From positions 82,045 to 146,044 of the forward strand of contig JAACZU010000002.1 of the NCBI GenBank assembly GCA_009996615.1: a DNA stretch of 64,000 nt, in the 5' to 3' direction. This DNA comes from Rhodanobacteraceae bacterium. GTDB taxonomy: Bacteria; Pseudomonadota; Gammaproteobacteria; Xanthomonadales; Rhodanobacteraceae. The position numbers and the translations under genes are program-made. Shown in pieces: positions 9,657 to 18,583 of this stretch (positions are counted from its first letter, which is position 1; every line of letters begins with the position of its first letter). The notes under the pieces are model-generated. The model was given only the letters and a program-made list of their open reading frames with translations. It was not told where the DNA came from and ran no database searches.

Positions 9657-11519
9657 TCAGTTCTGCGCCACCGGCGTCGCCGCCGGCTGGCCGGTGTCGA
9701 CGCGGAACGTGAACAGCGAGCCGCCGGTCGGGATCTTGTCGAAGCCGCTGGCGTAGGCGAGGCCGACCGCGCCGAGCGCGCCGTACGGATCGGACGGGTC
9801 GAGGCCGCCGGCGATCGGCAGGCCGATCCAGCCGCCGATGCCGGTGAACACCGACACGTACTGGTGGCCGGCGACCTTGTAGGTGATCGGGTTGCCGATG
9901 ATCCCGGACGACAGCTTCTTCGACCACAGCACCTTGCCGGTGTCCTTGTCGACAGCGCGGAACCAGCCGTCGAGCGTGCCGTAGAACACCAGCCCGCCGT
10001 CGGTGACGAGCGCGCCGCCCCAGGTCGGGAACTGCTCGTGGATCTCCCACTTGCTCTTGCCGGTGGTCACGTCGAACGCCTTGAACACGCCGAGGTTGCC
10101 GGGCTTCTCGGCCTTCATCGCGACGTTGGCGAACACGTACGGGATGCCGGTCATGATCGCGCCGCGCGTCTTCGGCTCGTCCTCCATGTACCAGTTGTTG
10201 GTCGGGCAGTAGAAGATCTTCGGCTCCTTCGGATCGACCGCGCACGGCTGCTGGTCCTTGCCGCCCATCGCCGACGGCGAGGCCTTGACCGGCTTGTCGA
10301 TGTCGAACGGCGAATGCGCCTTGACCTTGACCGGGCGGCCGCTCTTCATGTCGATGCGCTCGGCCCAGTCGACGTTGACGTACTTGTGCGCGTGCAGCAG
10401 CGTGCCGTCGCGGCGGTCGAGCACGTAGGCGAAGCCGTTGCGGTCGAAGTTGACCAGCACCGGCTTGCCGTCCAGCTCGACCAGGATGTTCTCGTTGATG
10501 CCGTCGTAGTCCCACTGGTCGAACGGCGTCTTCTGGTAGCCCCACACCGCCTCGCCGGTGGCCGGCTTGCGCGCGAAGATCGTCATCGACCACTTGTTGT
10601 CCTGCGTGCCGTTGTTGCACTGCTCGTGGGTCTTGTACTTGCAGCGGTAGGTCGGGCTCCACAGGCCCGGGTTGCCGGTGCCGTAGTAGATCAGGTCGAG
10701 CTTCGGGTCGTAGCTGATCCAGCCCCATGGCGCGCCGCCGCCGCGCTGCCATTCGTCGCCGGGATAGCCCGAGATGCCGAGGTCGCCGAGCCGGCCGTAT
10801 TCGGGGTGCGCCTTGTTGAAGCCGGCGCCCAGGCACACGTCCTTGTCGCTGCCGGTGCTCTGGCAGGTCCACAGCTCGTGGCCGTCGGCGAGCGAATACG
10901 CCTGCAGGCGCCCGCGCACGCCGAACTCGTTGCCGCCCATGCCGGTGACGACGATGTCCTTGACGATGACCGGCGTCGGCGTCGAGGTCTCGCCCTTCTT
11001 CGGATCGGCGCGCTTGACCTTCCACGCCTCCTTGCCGGTCTTCGCGTCGAGCGCGATCAGCTGGCCGTCGAGCGTGTTGAACACGAGCTTGCCGTCGCCA
11101 TGGGCGAGGCCGCGGTTGACCGTGTCGCAGCAGGCGACCGCGACCGCGTGGTCGTCCTGCTTGGGCGTGTACTTCCACAGCACGCGGTAGTCGTCCGGCG
11201 TGGACAGGTCCAGCGCGTAGACGTAGTTCGGGTAGCCGCTGACGTAGTACATCGTGCTGCCGATCACCAGCGGCTGGCCCTCGTGGCCGCGCGGCGCGCC
11301 GGTCGACATCGACCACGCCATCTGCAGGTGGCCGGCGTTGTTCGTGTTGATCTCGGCCAGCGTGCTGTGCCGCGTCAGCGCGGCGTCGCCGGCCGGCGCG
11401 GTCCACTCGGCGCCGCTGGTCGGATCGGCCGCCTGCGCGGCGCCGGCCGCGAGCGCCGCTGCAAACGCGGCGCACAGGGCGAAGCGGTGGGACGGAAGTG
11501 CTGCGGGACGCGTGCTCAT
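9657..11519 (-). CDS. xoxF: Lanthanide-type PQQ-dependent methanol dehydrogenase XoxF
   Basis: This 620-residue periplasmic quinoprotein oxidises methanol (and possibly formaldehyde). It has a signal peptide (1-31), the vicinal disulfide C130-C131 in AVACCDTVNRG, and eight-bladed W-motif propeller segments. The active-site segment WDYDG (336-340) has the catalytic D337 and, two residues on, D339, the extra aspartate that distinguishes lanthanide-using XoxF from calcium MxaF. The start at 11519 has GGAGG upstream; the in-frame ATG at 11567 would precede the signal peptide by 16 residues. xoxJ, xoxG and formaldehyde-removal genes follow downstream. No pqq biosynthesis genes are in the window. 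Confidence 0.95.
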   Translation of the reverse strand: MSTRPAALPSHRFALCAAFAAALAAGAAQAADPTSGAEWTAPAGDAALTRHSTLAEINTNNAGHLQMAWSMSTGAPRGHEGQPLVIGSTMYYVSGYPNYVYALDLSTPDDYRVLWKYTPKQDDHAVAVACCDTVNRGLAHGDGKLVFNTLDGQLIALDAKTGKEAWKVKRADPKKGETSTPTPVIVKDIVVTGMGGNEFGVRGRLQAYSLADGHELWTCQSTGSDKDVCLGAGFNKAHPEYGRLGDLGISGYPGDEWQRGGGAPWGWISYDPKLDLIYYGTGNPGLWSPTYRCKYKTHEQCNNGTQDNKWSMTIFARKPATGEAVWGYQKTPFDQWDYDGINENILVELDGKPVLVNFDRNGFAYVLDRRDGTLLHAHKYVNVDWAERIDMKSGRPVKVKAHSPFDIDKPVKASPSAMGGKDQQPCAVDPKEPKIFYCPTNNWYMEDEPKTRGAIMTGIPYVFANVAMKAEKPGNLGVFKAFDVTTGKSKWEIHEQFPTWGGALVTDGGLVFYGTLDGWFRAVDKDTGKVLWSKKLSSGIIGNPITYKVAGHQYVSVFTGIGGWIGLPIAGGLDPSDPYGALGAVGLAYASGFDKIPTGGSLFTFRVDTGQPAATPVAQN

Positions 11520-11769
11520 GGCGAGGCTTCCTCCAGGCGAACGGACGGGTCGACGCGCGCAGCGCACTGCCGCGCCGGCGCACTGCCGGCACGGCGGGCG
11601 TGACGATCACCCGCATCGTTGCAGCGTGCGTGCCAACCGCGCCCGCCGTGGGAAAGCCCGATGAATCAGGAGCTTGGGGGATGGTCGCCGGTCGCGCTGT
11701 GCCGCCGGTGGCACAGTGCGGCCCAGGAGCGGCGCAGCCGCGGCCCGGGCATGCGCACGCCGGCGGTGC
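11520..11769. other. Intergenic region upstream of xoxF
   Basis: This 250-bp stretch separates the xoxF start from the chorismatase stop and should hold the xoxF promoter, but I could not place a convincing one. It contains short palindromes (GCCGGTGGCAC near 11706, GCGCAGCCGCGGCCCGGGC near 11739). An open frame at 11619-11924 on the plus strand lacks homology and coding character. Confidence 0.35.
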
Positions 11770-12753
11770 TTAGCGCAGCCGGTGCACGCCGTCGATCTCG
11801 ATCAGCAGCTCGCGCCGGCAGATGTCGCCGGCGAGCAGCAGCAGGCCGCCGAGCTGCGGCAGCCGCGCGGCCAGCGCGGCGGCGACGAAGGCGGCGTCGG
11901 CCGGGTCGCGCAGGTAGGCCTTGAGCTGGCTCGGCGCGCCGAGCGGCATCGTCGTGCCGGCCGTGTCGAGCAGGCTGGCCAGGTTCGCCAGCGTCTCGTC
12001 GACCTGCGCGGCGAGGTCGTCGTGGTGGGCCGAGGCGTGGCCGACCACGGCGGCGGTGCCGGAGATCAGCAGGCGCGCGTCGGCACGCATGCCGCGCGCG
12101 AACGTCGGTGCGGTCGGGCCGTACTGGCGCGGATAGCGCCACGCGCTGACCTGGCGCGGGTTCTCGACCGGCGTGCCGGGCCGGCGCGCGGCCAGGCCGT
12201 AGACCTGCAGCACGCGCACGCCGTCCTGGCGGCCGATCGCGGTCGCGGCCGGATACGGCGCGCCGTCAAGCGTCCGCATGCCGCGCGCGCGGCCCTGGCA
12301 GAAGCGCCGGTAGCGCTCGTCGTCGCCGTCGCCGAGGTTGATCGCGTCGAGGTAGTTCCACAGCCGCCACAGGTGTGGCGTCGGGCAGCCGGCAAGGAAG
12401 CGGCCGAGGCGCTCGTAGGCGTACTCGGCCGCGCCGGCGATGCCGCCATGGGCGGCCTCGTCGACCTCGAACGCGACGAACAGGTGCTCGCCGTCGCCGC
12501 TCCAGCGCAGGTCGCCGTCGCGGCCGCAGGCGACCGTGCCGCTGCTGCGCCAGACCTCGAATGGCGCCGCCGCCTGCAGCGGCGCAAGGCCGACCCGCAG
12601 CACGCGCGGATCGTCCGGCAGGCCGGGCGTCGCGCCGAAGCCGAGCACCGCCAGCACGTCGGCCTGGCCGAGCAGCTGCGCGACCGGCGCGTGCTCGAAG
12701 CCGAAGGCGAGCGACGGCGCGGCGAATTCGGAAACGGGGGGCGGACTCGACAT
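11770..12753 (-). CDS. xanB2: Chorismatase (XanB2/FkbO/Hyg5-like), hydroxybenzoate-forming
   Basis: The 327-residue product resembles the chorismatase family, annotated in Xanthomonas as XanB2, which converts chorismate to 3- and 4-hydroxybenzoate for aryl-polyene pigment and ubiquinone. Visible features are the N-terminal GEHLFVAFEV strand region, the EYAYERLGRFLAG helix, the LWRLWNYLDAINLGDGDDERYRRFCQGR motif region around residues 140-170, and a C-terminal Rid-like segment. Length matches. The start at 12753 (MSSPPP) was chosen because upstream frame sequence overlaps the divergent ACP gene. It is divergent from that gene over a 76-bp gap, suggesting a shared regulatory region. It would supply the aromatic starter of the polyene. 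Confidence 0.82.
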   Translation of the reverse strand: MSSPPPVSEFAAPSLAFGFEHAPVAQLLGQADVLAVLGFGATPGLPDDPRVLRVGLAPLQAAAPFEVWRSSGTVACGRDGDLRWSGDGEHLFVAFEVDEAAHGGIAGAAEYAYERLGRFLAGCPTPHLWRLWNYLDAINLGDGDDERYRRFCQGRARGMRTLDGAPYPAATAIGRQDGVRVLQVYGLAARRPGTPVENPRQVSAWRYPRQYGPTAPTFARGMRADARLLISGTAAVVGHASAHHDDLAAQVDETLANLASLLDTAGTTMPLGAPSQLKAYLRDPADAAFVAAALAARLPQLGGLLLLAGDICRRELLIEIDGVHRLR

Positions 12754-12829
12754 CGGCACGGCACGCGGAAGGCGGCAAACCGCCGATGATACACTGGCGC
12801 GCTGACTCTCCCTTTCGAACCGGAAAGCC

Positions 12830-13111
12830 ATGGACACCACCGCCACGAAGCAGACGCCCGCCGAACAGGAGCTCGCGCAGTTGCTGGTCGAAAGCCTCAA
12901 CATCGACTGGCTGCAGCCGGCCGAGATCGATCCGGAGGCGGCGCTGTTCGGCGGTGACCTCGGCCTGGATTCGATCGACGCGCTCGAGCTCGCGCTGGCG
13001 GTGTCCAAGCGCTACGGCTTCCAGCTGCGCTCGGACAACCCGGACAACCGCAGCATCTTCGCCAGCCTGCGCGCGCTGTCGGCGCACATCGAACAGCATC
13101 GCCCGGCCTGA
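12830..13111 (+). CDS. Acyl carrier protein of the aryl-polyene pathway
   Basis: This is a 93-residue acidic helical protein with the phosphopantetheine attachment motif DLGLDSID, modified serine at residue 48. It is the first gene of the rightward aryl-polyene operon (membrane protein, dehydratase, acyltransferase, LolA-like, MMPL). Aryl-polyene systems usually have two ACPs; only this one is seen in the window. It would hold the growing aryl-polyene chain in the cytoplasm. Confidence 0.9.
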   Translation: MDTTATKQTPAEQELAQLLVESLNIDWLQPAEIDPEAALFGGDLGLDSIDALELALAVSKRYGFQLRSDNPDNRSIFASLRALSAHIEQHRPA

Positions 13112-13134
13112 GCACGCCGGCCGCCGTCGCCACC

Positions 13135-13866
13135 GTGCCCGCCCCGACCGCCGCGGCGCCAGTCCGCCGCCCGCCCGCCCTCGTGCTCGCGGCGCTGTAT
13201 GCCGCGCTGCTGCTGGCCGCGTTCGTCAGCGGCCGCGACGAGCTGGCCGGGCTGGCCGCGTTCGTGCTGCTCGGCCTGCTGCTCGGCGCCGGCCTGCGCC
13301 GCGGCCGCGCGCTGGCCTGGCTCGCCTGGCTCGGCAGCGCCGCGCTGCTGCTCTGGCTCGGCCGCCATGGGCGCATGCGGCTGGCGCTGGACGCGCTGCC
13401 GGTACTGGTCAACGCGCTGCTCGCCGGCGTGTTCGCGCGCACGCTGCGCGCCGGTTCCGAACCGCTGATTGCGCGCGTGATCTGCGTGCTCGAAGGCGCC
13501 GAGCGCCTCGCGCTGCCGCGCGTGGCGCCGTATGCGCGCGCGCTGACCGCGGCGTGGGCGCTGCTGCTCGGCGCGCAGGCGCTGGCACTGGCGATCGTGC
13601 TGGCCTGCCGCGTCCCCGACGGCGCGCTCGCCGCGTTCGGCCTGGTGCCGCCGCTCGCGCTGGAGGGCGCCGCCTGGCGCGCCTACCTGCAGTGGGGCGG
13701 CTACGCGCTGGTGCCGGCCTTCCTCGTGCTCGAGTACGCGTTCCGGCGCTTTTGGCTGCGCGCGCTGCCGCATGCGCCGTTGCCGCTGTTCCTGGCCCGG
13801 CTGGCGCAGCGCTGGCCGGCCCTGCTACACAGCCTGGCGCACGATGCGCCGCGGGCGCGCGCATGA
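13135..13866 (+). CDS. COG4648-like integral membrane protein of the aryl-polyene operon
   Basis: The 243-residue product is highly hydrophobic, with about six predicted membrane segments (for example ALVLAALYAALLLAAFVSG, and the LALAIVLACRV and YALVPAFLVLEYAFRR regions). It resembles the uncharacterised COG4648 membrane family often found in aryl-polyene and xanthomonadin clusters. No catalytic motif is visible. The upstream ACP ends 23 bp before, and the next gene starts within its last codons (ATG at 13863), so it is translationally coupled. Function unknown; a role in membrane assembly or export of the pigment is only a guess from context. Confidence 0.8.
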   Translation: MPAPTAAAPVRRPPALVLAALYAALLLAAFVSGRDELAGLAAFVLLGLLLGAGLRRGRALAWLAWLGSAALLLWLGRHGRMRLALDALPVLVNALLAGVFARTLRAGSEPLIARVICVLEGAERLALPRVAPYARALTAAWALLLGAQALALAIVLACRVPDGALAAFGLVPPLALEGAAWRAYLQWGGYALVPAFLVLEYAFRRFWLRALPHAPLPLFLARLAQRWPALLHSLAHDAPRARA

Positions 13867-14150
13867 GCGCGCCGGTCGAACGGCTGCGCATCGCGGCCAC
13901 GCACCCGAGCCTGCCCGGCCATTTCCCTGGCCGGCCGGTGGTGCCGGGCGTGGTGCTGCTCGACCGCGTCGCTGCCGCGCTCGAACGCGACGGCGCCCGC
14001 CTCGCGCGCCTCGGCGCGGTCAAGTTCCTCGCCCCGCTGCTGCCCGAACAGGACGCCGAGTTGCACCTGCAGCGCGACGGCGCCCGCGTGCGCTTCCGCA
14101 TCGAGCGCGACGGCGTGCCGATCCTCAGCGGCGACGGCGAGCTGGCATGA
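13863..14150 (+). CDS. Hotdog-fold 3-hydroxyacyl-ACP dehydratase (ApeI-like)
   Basis: A 95-residue single hotdog domain with the FabA/FabZ-type motif PGHFPGRPVVPGVVLLD, including the dehydratase histidine. It overlaps the upstream membrane protein by 4 bp and the downstream acyltransferase by an ATGA, so all are coupled. It would remove water from the 3-hydroxyacyl-ACP in each polyene elongation round. Small size is normal for this subgroup. Confidence 0.82.
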   Translation: MSAPVERLRIAATHPSLPGHFPGRPVVPGVVLLDRVAAALERDGARLARLGAVKFLAPLLPEQDAELHLQRDGARVRFRIERDGVPILSGDGELA

Positions 14151-15118
14151 GCGCGCACTGGACCGAGCGGCCCGAGGGCGGCGGACGCTTCGCGATCTGG
14201 CTGATCCGCGCGATCGGCCTGTACGGCGGGCGCGGCTTCGCGCGCCTGTTCCTGTATCCGATCACGCTGTATTTCTTCATCCGGCGGCCGTTCGAGCGGC
14301 GCATGTCGCGCGCGTTCCTGACGCGCGCGCTCGGCCGCCCGGCCAGTGCCTGGCAGGTGCTGCGCCACATCCACCGCTTCGCCGCGACGATCCTCGACCG
14401 CGTGTTCCTGCTCGGCGACCGCTTCAAGCGCTTCGACGTGCGCCTGCACGGACTCGACGCGCTGACCGCGCGCATGCGGCCCGACCGCGGCGTGCTGCTG
14501 CTCGGCTCGCACCTGGGCAGTTTCGAGGTGCTGCGCGTGGCCGCGGCCGAGCGCCCGGACGTCGATGTGCGCGTCGTGCTCGACACGCAGCAGACGCCGG
14601 CCCTGACCGAGCTGCTGCACGCGCTGAACCCGCAGGTCGCGCGCAACGTGATCGACGCCGCGCGCCCCGGCACCGAGATCGTGCTCGCGCTCGGCGAGGC
14701 GCTGCACCAGGGTGCGCTGGCGACGCTGCTGGCCGACCGCGCGCGACCGCACGAGGCGACCGTCGCGGTCGACTTCATGGGCTCGCCGGCGCCGTTCCCG
14801 GTCGCGCCGTTCCTGATCGGCTCGGTGCTGAAGGTGCCGATCGTGCTGTGCTTCGGCCTGTACCGCGGCGGCAACCGCTACGACCTGTACTTCGAGCCGT
14901 TCGCCGACGAGCTGGCGCTGCCGCGCCGCGGCCGCGAGGCCGAGCTGCGTGCGGTCGTGCAGCGCTACGCCGAACGGCTCGAGCACCACACCCGCCAAGA
15001 CCCCTACAACTGGTTCAACTGGCATGACTTCTGGAAACTCGATCGCGCCGTGGCGCCGGCGCGCGCTGTGCCTGCTGGCGCTGGCGCTGAGCCCGCCCGG
15101 TCCCGCAGCGCCGCCTGA
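14147..15118 (+). CDS. LpxL/HtrB-like acyltransferase of the aryl-polyene operon
   Basis: The 323-residue protein resembles lipid A lauroyl acyltransferases, with an N-terminal membrane-associated segment (IGLYGGRGFARLFLYPI), the block LLLGSHLGSFEVLR with the catalytic HxxxxE-type histidine, and LADRARP and PFPVAPFLIGSVLKVPIVLCF later. In aryl-polyene clusters such enzymes are thought to join the polyene to a lipid carrier. The start codon overlaps the stop of the dehydratase gene (ATGA), and its 3' end overlaps the LolA-like gene by 95 bp. Confidence 0.85.
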   Translation: MSAHWTERPEGGGRFAIWLIRAIGLYGGRGFARLFLYPITLYFFIRRPFERRMSRAFLTRALGRPASAWQVLRHIHRFAATILDRVFLLGDRFKRFDVRLHGLDALTARMRPDRGVLLLGSHLGSFEVLRVAAAERPDVDVRVVLDTQQTPALTELLHALNPQVARNVIDAARPGTEIVLALGEALHQGALATLLADRARPHEATVAVDFMGSPAPFPVAPFLIGSVLKVPIVLCFGLYRGGNRYDLYFEPFADELALPRRGREAELRAVVQRYAERLEHHTRQDPYNWFNWHDFWKLDRAVAPARAVPAGAGAEPARSRSAA

Positions 15119-15698
15119 GGCCGCGCCCGATGCCGCCGCGCTGATCGCGAGCCTGGCGCGCAGCGCGCCGGCGCGCACCGCCTACACCGAGGTGCGCTTC
15201 TCCGGCCTGCTCGAACGGCCGCTGATCCTGCGCGGCGAGCTCGAATACCTCGGTCCCGGCCGGCTCGGCAAGAGCGTCGCGGCGCCATACCGCGAGCAGA
15301 CGCGCATCGCCGACGGCCAGGCGACCGTGCAGCGCGGCGAGCGCGCGCCGCGCACGTTCGCGCTGAGCCAAGCGCCGGAGCTGGAAGGCTTCCTGCGCGG
15401 CTTCGCGGCGCTGCTCGGCGGCGACGCCGCCGCGCTCGAGCGCGACTTCACGATCGCCGCCAGCGGCGTCGCGGCGAACTGGCGCCTGGTGCTGACCCCG
15501 CGTGATGCGCGCCTGGCGCGGCGCATCAGCACGATCGAGGTCGACGGCGCCGGGCGCGAGCCGCGCTGCTTCCGCACGCGCGACGCCGACGGCGACGTCG
15601 GCGTGCTGCTGGTCGATGCGCTGGCCGAGACGAAGCTGCCGGTGCGCGTGCTGCCGTCGCAGGTCGAGACGCTGTGCCGCGGCGGCAAGGCGCCGTGA
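15024..15698 (+). CDS. LolA-like periplasmic lipoprotein-carrier family protein
   Basis: The 224-residue product has a basic N terminus and signal-like segment (APWRRRALCLLALALSPPGPA) and a LolA-type beta-sandwich pattern (YTEVRFSGLLERPLILRGEL, YREQTRI, ISTIEVDG). Aryl-polyene clusters contain such a protein, presumed to carry the lipid-linked pigment across the periplasm. The start at 15024 lies inside the upstream acyltransferase gene, giving an overlap of 95 bp. A later start would destroy the signal peptide, so I keep it. Confidence 0.8.
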   Translation: MTSGNSIAPWRRRALCLLALALSPPGPAAPPEAAPDAAALIASLARSAPARTAYTEVRFSGLLERPLILRGELEYLGPGRLGKSVAAPYREQTRIADGQATVQRGERAPRTFALSQAPELEGFLRGFAALLGGDAAALERDFTIAASGVAANWRLVLTPRDARLARRISTIEVDGAGREPRCFRTRDADGDVGVLLVDALAETKLPVRVLPSQVETLCRGGKAP

Positions 15699-18061
15699 GT
15701 CGCGCCGCGCAGCGCGCACGCGCCCCGCTCATACTCGCCGCGTGGCTGCTCGCGCTCGCCGCGCTGGCCGCGTTCGCGCTGCACGGCCTGCGCATCGGTT
15801 CGGACCTGCGCAGCTTCATGCCGCCGCCGCAGACGCCGGACCAGAAGCTGCTGATGGAGCAGATCGGCGAGGGCCCCGGCGCGCGCCTGCTGCTGCTGGC
15901 GATCGACGGTGCGCCGGAGGCGCAGCTGGCCGAGCTCAGCCGCGGCCTCGCCGCCGCGCTCCAGGACGATGCGCGCTTCGAGCGCGTGCTCAACGGCGCG
16001 TTCGATCCGGCCGCGCTCGATCCGGCGCTGCTGCCGTACCGCTGGCTGCTCGCGCCGACGCTCGATGCGCACACGCTCGACGCGACGTACCTGCGCGAGC
16101 AGCTCGAACAGCGCGTCGAGGACCTCGCCTCGCCGGCGGCGGCGCTGCTGAAACCGTTGCTGCCGCGCGATCCGACGCTGGAGACGCTGGCGCTGGCCGA
16201 GCGCTGGTCGCCGCCGAAGCCGCCGGCCGTGCGCGACGGCGTCTGGTTCGCGTCCGACGGCGCCGCGCTGCTGCTGGCGCAGACGCACGCGGCCGGCTTC
16301 GACCCGGCCGCGCAGGGCGAGGCGATCGGCGCGCTCGAGGCCGCGTTCGCGTCGCTGCCCGGCGCCGACGCCGCGCACCTGACGATCAGCGGCCCCGGCT
16401 ACTTCAGCGTGCGCGTCAGCACGACCACGCGCGCCGAGGCCGACCGCATCGGCGCGCTCAGCACGCTCGGCTTCGTCGTGCTGCTGCTCGTCGCCTACCG
16501 CAGCGTGCCGGCGCTGCTGCTCGGCGCGCTGCCGGTCGTCAGTGGCGGCCTCGCCGGCATCGCCGCGCTCGCGTTCGCGTTCGGCAGCGCGCACGGCATC
16601 ACGCTCGCGTTCGGCTTCACGCTGCTCGGCGTCGCGCAGGAATACCCGATCCGCCTGCTCAGCCACCGCCGCGCCGGCGAGGACGCGCTGGCCAGCGCGC
16701 GCGCGCTGTGGCCGCTGCTGGCGACCGCGATCGTGTCGGCGGCGATCGCCTACCTCGCGTTCTTCGCCTCCGGCGTGACCGGCCTGCAGCAGCTGGCGGT
16801 GTTCACGATCGCCGGCCTGCTGGTGGCCGGCTTCTCGACCCGCTACCTGCTGCCGCGCGTGCTGCCGGCGCGCTTCCGCGACGCCGCCGACACGCCGGGG
16901 CTGGCCGCCGCGGCGCGCTGGCTCGATGCGCTGCCGCGGCCGCGCTGGCTGCCGTGGCTGCTGACCGTGCTCGCGCTGGCCGTCCTGTGGCGCGCGCCGG
17001 GGCCGATGTGGCAGAACGACCTCGCCGCGCTGACGCCGGTGCCGCAGGAGCTGCTGTTGCGCGATGCGATGCTGCGCGGCGAGCTCGGCGCGCCGGACGT
17101 GCGTTACCTGCTGGTGCTGGCCGCGCGCGACGCCGACGGCGTGCTGACCCTGTCCGAAGCACTCGAGCCGCGCCTGCAGGAGCTGGTGCACGCCGGCGCG
17201 CTCGACGCGGCCGAGCTGCCGAGCCGCTACCTGCCGAGCCTGGCCACGCAGCGTGCGCGACAGGCCAAACTGCCCGACCGCGCCACGCTCGAGGTCGCGC
17301 TGGCCGATGCGAGCGCCGAGCTGCCGTTCCGCGCCGGCCTGTTCGCGCCGTTCGTCGACGACGTCGAGGCCGCGCGCGCGCTGCCGCTGCTGACGCCGGA
17401 GCGCTTCGCTACGACGCCGCTCGGTGCGCGCCTGGCTGCGATGCTGGTCGCGCGCGACGACGGCGCGCTCGGCCTGGCCACGCTGTCGGGCGTGCACGAT
17501 GCGGCCGCGCTGGCCGCGTTCGCCGACGCGACCCACGGCGCGGCGCGCCTGCTCGACCTCAAGGCCGCCTCCGAATCGCTGGTGGTCGCCTACCGCGAGC
17601 GCATCCTGCACGCGCTCGGCCTCGCGCTCGGTCTGCTCGCCGTCACGGTGATCGTCGCGCTGCGCAGCCTGCGCCGCGCCTGGCACGTGCTCGCGCCGAT
17701 GTCGCTGGCGACGCTGCTGGTGCTGGTGGTCGAACGCGCGTGCGGCATTTCGCTGTCGCTGTTCCACCTCGTCGCGCTGACGCTGGCCGCCGGCCTCGGC
17801 CTGCACTACGCGCTGTTCTTCGAACGCCCGGTCGCCGACGCCGCCGAGGGCCGCCGCACGCTGCACGCGACGCTGGTGTGCGTCGCGAGCGCGCTGCTCG
17901 TGTTCGGCCTGCAGGCGTGGTCGTCGCTGCCGGTGCTGCGCGCGATCGGCCTGACCGTCGCGCTCGGCGTCGGCTTCCACTTCTGCCTGTCGATCCTGAT
18001 GGCGCGCGGGTCGGCCGCGAACGCAACCCCGCTTTCTCCCAACCGGAAGCCGCCCGCATGA
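15695..18061 (+). CDS. MMPL/RND-family exporter of the aryl-polyene pathway
   Basis: This protein of about 788 residues has the duplicated RND/MMPL layout: one N-terminal membrane helix, a large periplasmic loop, a bundle of helices including VVLLLVAYRSVPALLLGALP and FGFTLLGVAQEYPIRLLSH, then a second helix, loop and bundle (ALGLALGLLAVTVIVALR, ALTLAAGLGLHYALFF). It is the standard exporter of aryl-polyene and xanthomonadin clusters. I favour GTG at 15695, which overlaps the LolA-like stop by 4 bp; an in-frame ATG at 15674 is the alternative. The stop overlaps the next ATG. Confidence 0.87.
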   Translation: MSRAAQRARAPLILAAWLLALAALAAFALHGLRIGSDLRSFMPPPQTPDQKLLMEQIGEGPGARLLLLAIDGAPEAQLAELSRGLAAALQDDARFERVLNGAFDPAALDPALLPYRWLLAPTLDAHTLDATYLREQLEQRVEDLASPAAALLKPLLPRDPTLETLALAERWSPPKPPAVRDGVWFASDGAALLLAQTHAAGFDPAAQGEAIGALEAAFASLPGADAAHLTISGPGYFSVRVSTTTRAEADRIGALSTLGFVVLLLVAYRSVPALLLGALPVVSGGLAGIAALAFAFGSAHGITLAFGFTLLGVAQEYPIRLLSHRRAGEDALASARALWPLLATAIVSAAIAYLAFFASGVTGLQQLAVFTIAGLLVAGFSTRYLLPRVLPARFRDAADTPGLAAAARWLDALPRPRWLPWLLTVLALAVLWRAPGPMWQNDLAALTPVPQELLLRDAMLRGELGAPDVRYLLVLAARDADGVLTLSEALEPRLQELVHAGALDAAELPSRYLPSLATQRARQAKLPDRATLEVALADASAELPFRAGLFAPFVDDVEAARALPLLTPERFATTPLGARLAAMLVARDDGALGLATLSGVHDAAALAAFADATHGAARLLDLKAASESLVVAYRERILHALGLALGLLAVTVIVALRSLRRAWHVLAPMSLATLLVLVVERACGISLSLFHLVALTLAAGLGLHYALFFERPVADAAEGRRTLHATLVCVASALLVFGLQAWSSLPVLRAIGLTVALGVGFHFCLSILMARGSAANATPLSPNRKPPA

Positions 18062-18516
18062 ACGGCCTGCCGCACGCCGACTGGGCGCACCTGATCCCGC
18101 ACGCCGGCGCGATGTGCCTGATCGACGAAGTCCTCGCCTGGGACGAGACGACGATCCACGCGCGCAGCGCCTCGCACCGCCGCGCCGACAATCCGTTGCG
18201 CAGCGACGGCACGCTGCGCGCGCTGCACCTGTGCGAGTACGCCGCGCAGGCGATGGCCGTGCATGGCGGCCTCGTCGCGCGCGCGGCCGGCGCCGCCGCC
18301 GCGCCCGGCTTCCTCGTCTCGCTGCGCGCGGTCGAGCTGCACGTCGCGCGCATCGACGATCTGCCCGGCGCGCTCGATGTTTACGCCGAGTGCGCGTCCG
18401 GGGGCGGCGGCTGGCAGTGCACGTTCCGCGTCGAACATGCCGGCGTGCTGCTCGCCAGCGGGCGTGCGGCGGTGCTCGCCGCACCGACGTGCGTGAGCAC
18501 GAATCCGCAGACGTGA
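18058..18516 (+). CDS. Second hotdog dehydratase of the aryl-polyene pathway (ApeP-like)
   Basis: A 152-residue FabZ-like hotdog protein with the pattern IPHAGAMCLIDEVLAWD near the N terminus and LCEYAAQAMAVHGGL in the central helix. Aryl-polyene systems use two dehydratases acting as a pair, and the smaller one lies upstream at 13863. It is the last gene of the operon, joined to the exporter gene by an ATGA overlap. Confidence 0.85.
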   Translation: MNGLPHADWAHLIPHAGAMCLIDEVLAWDETTIHARSASHRRADNPLRSDGTLRALHLCEYAAQAMAVHGGLVARAAGAAAAPGFLVSLRAVELHVARIDDLPGALDVYAECASGGGGWQCTFRVEHAGVLLASGRAAVLAAPTCVSTNPQT

Positions 18517-18583
18517 CTTCCGCACGGTAGGCGCGCGACGGTCGATGCCGTAGGCTCGCGGCTTTTCCGCAGCCTGCACGCCC

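Noticed and set aside
11619-11924. 101-codon plus-strand frame between xoxF and the chorismatase gene
   Set aside because: Low-complexity Arg/Ala sequence overlapping the chorismatase gene; no ribosome site or homology seen.
12754-12829. Promoter for the ACP operon with TACACT as -10
   Set aside because: No acceptable -35 box at the proper distance; the evidence is too weak to list.
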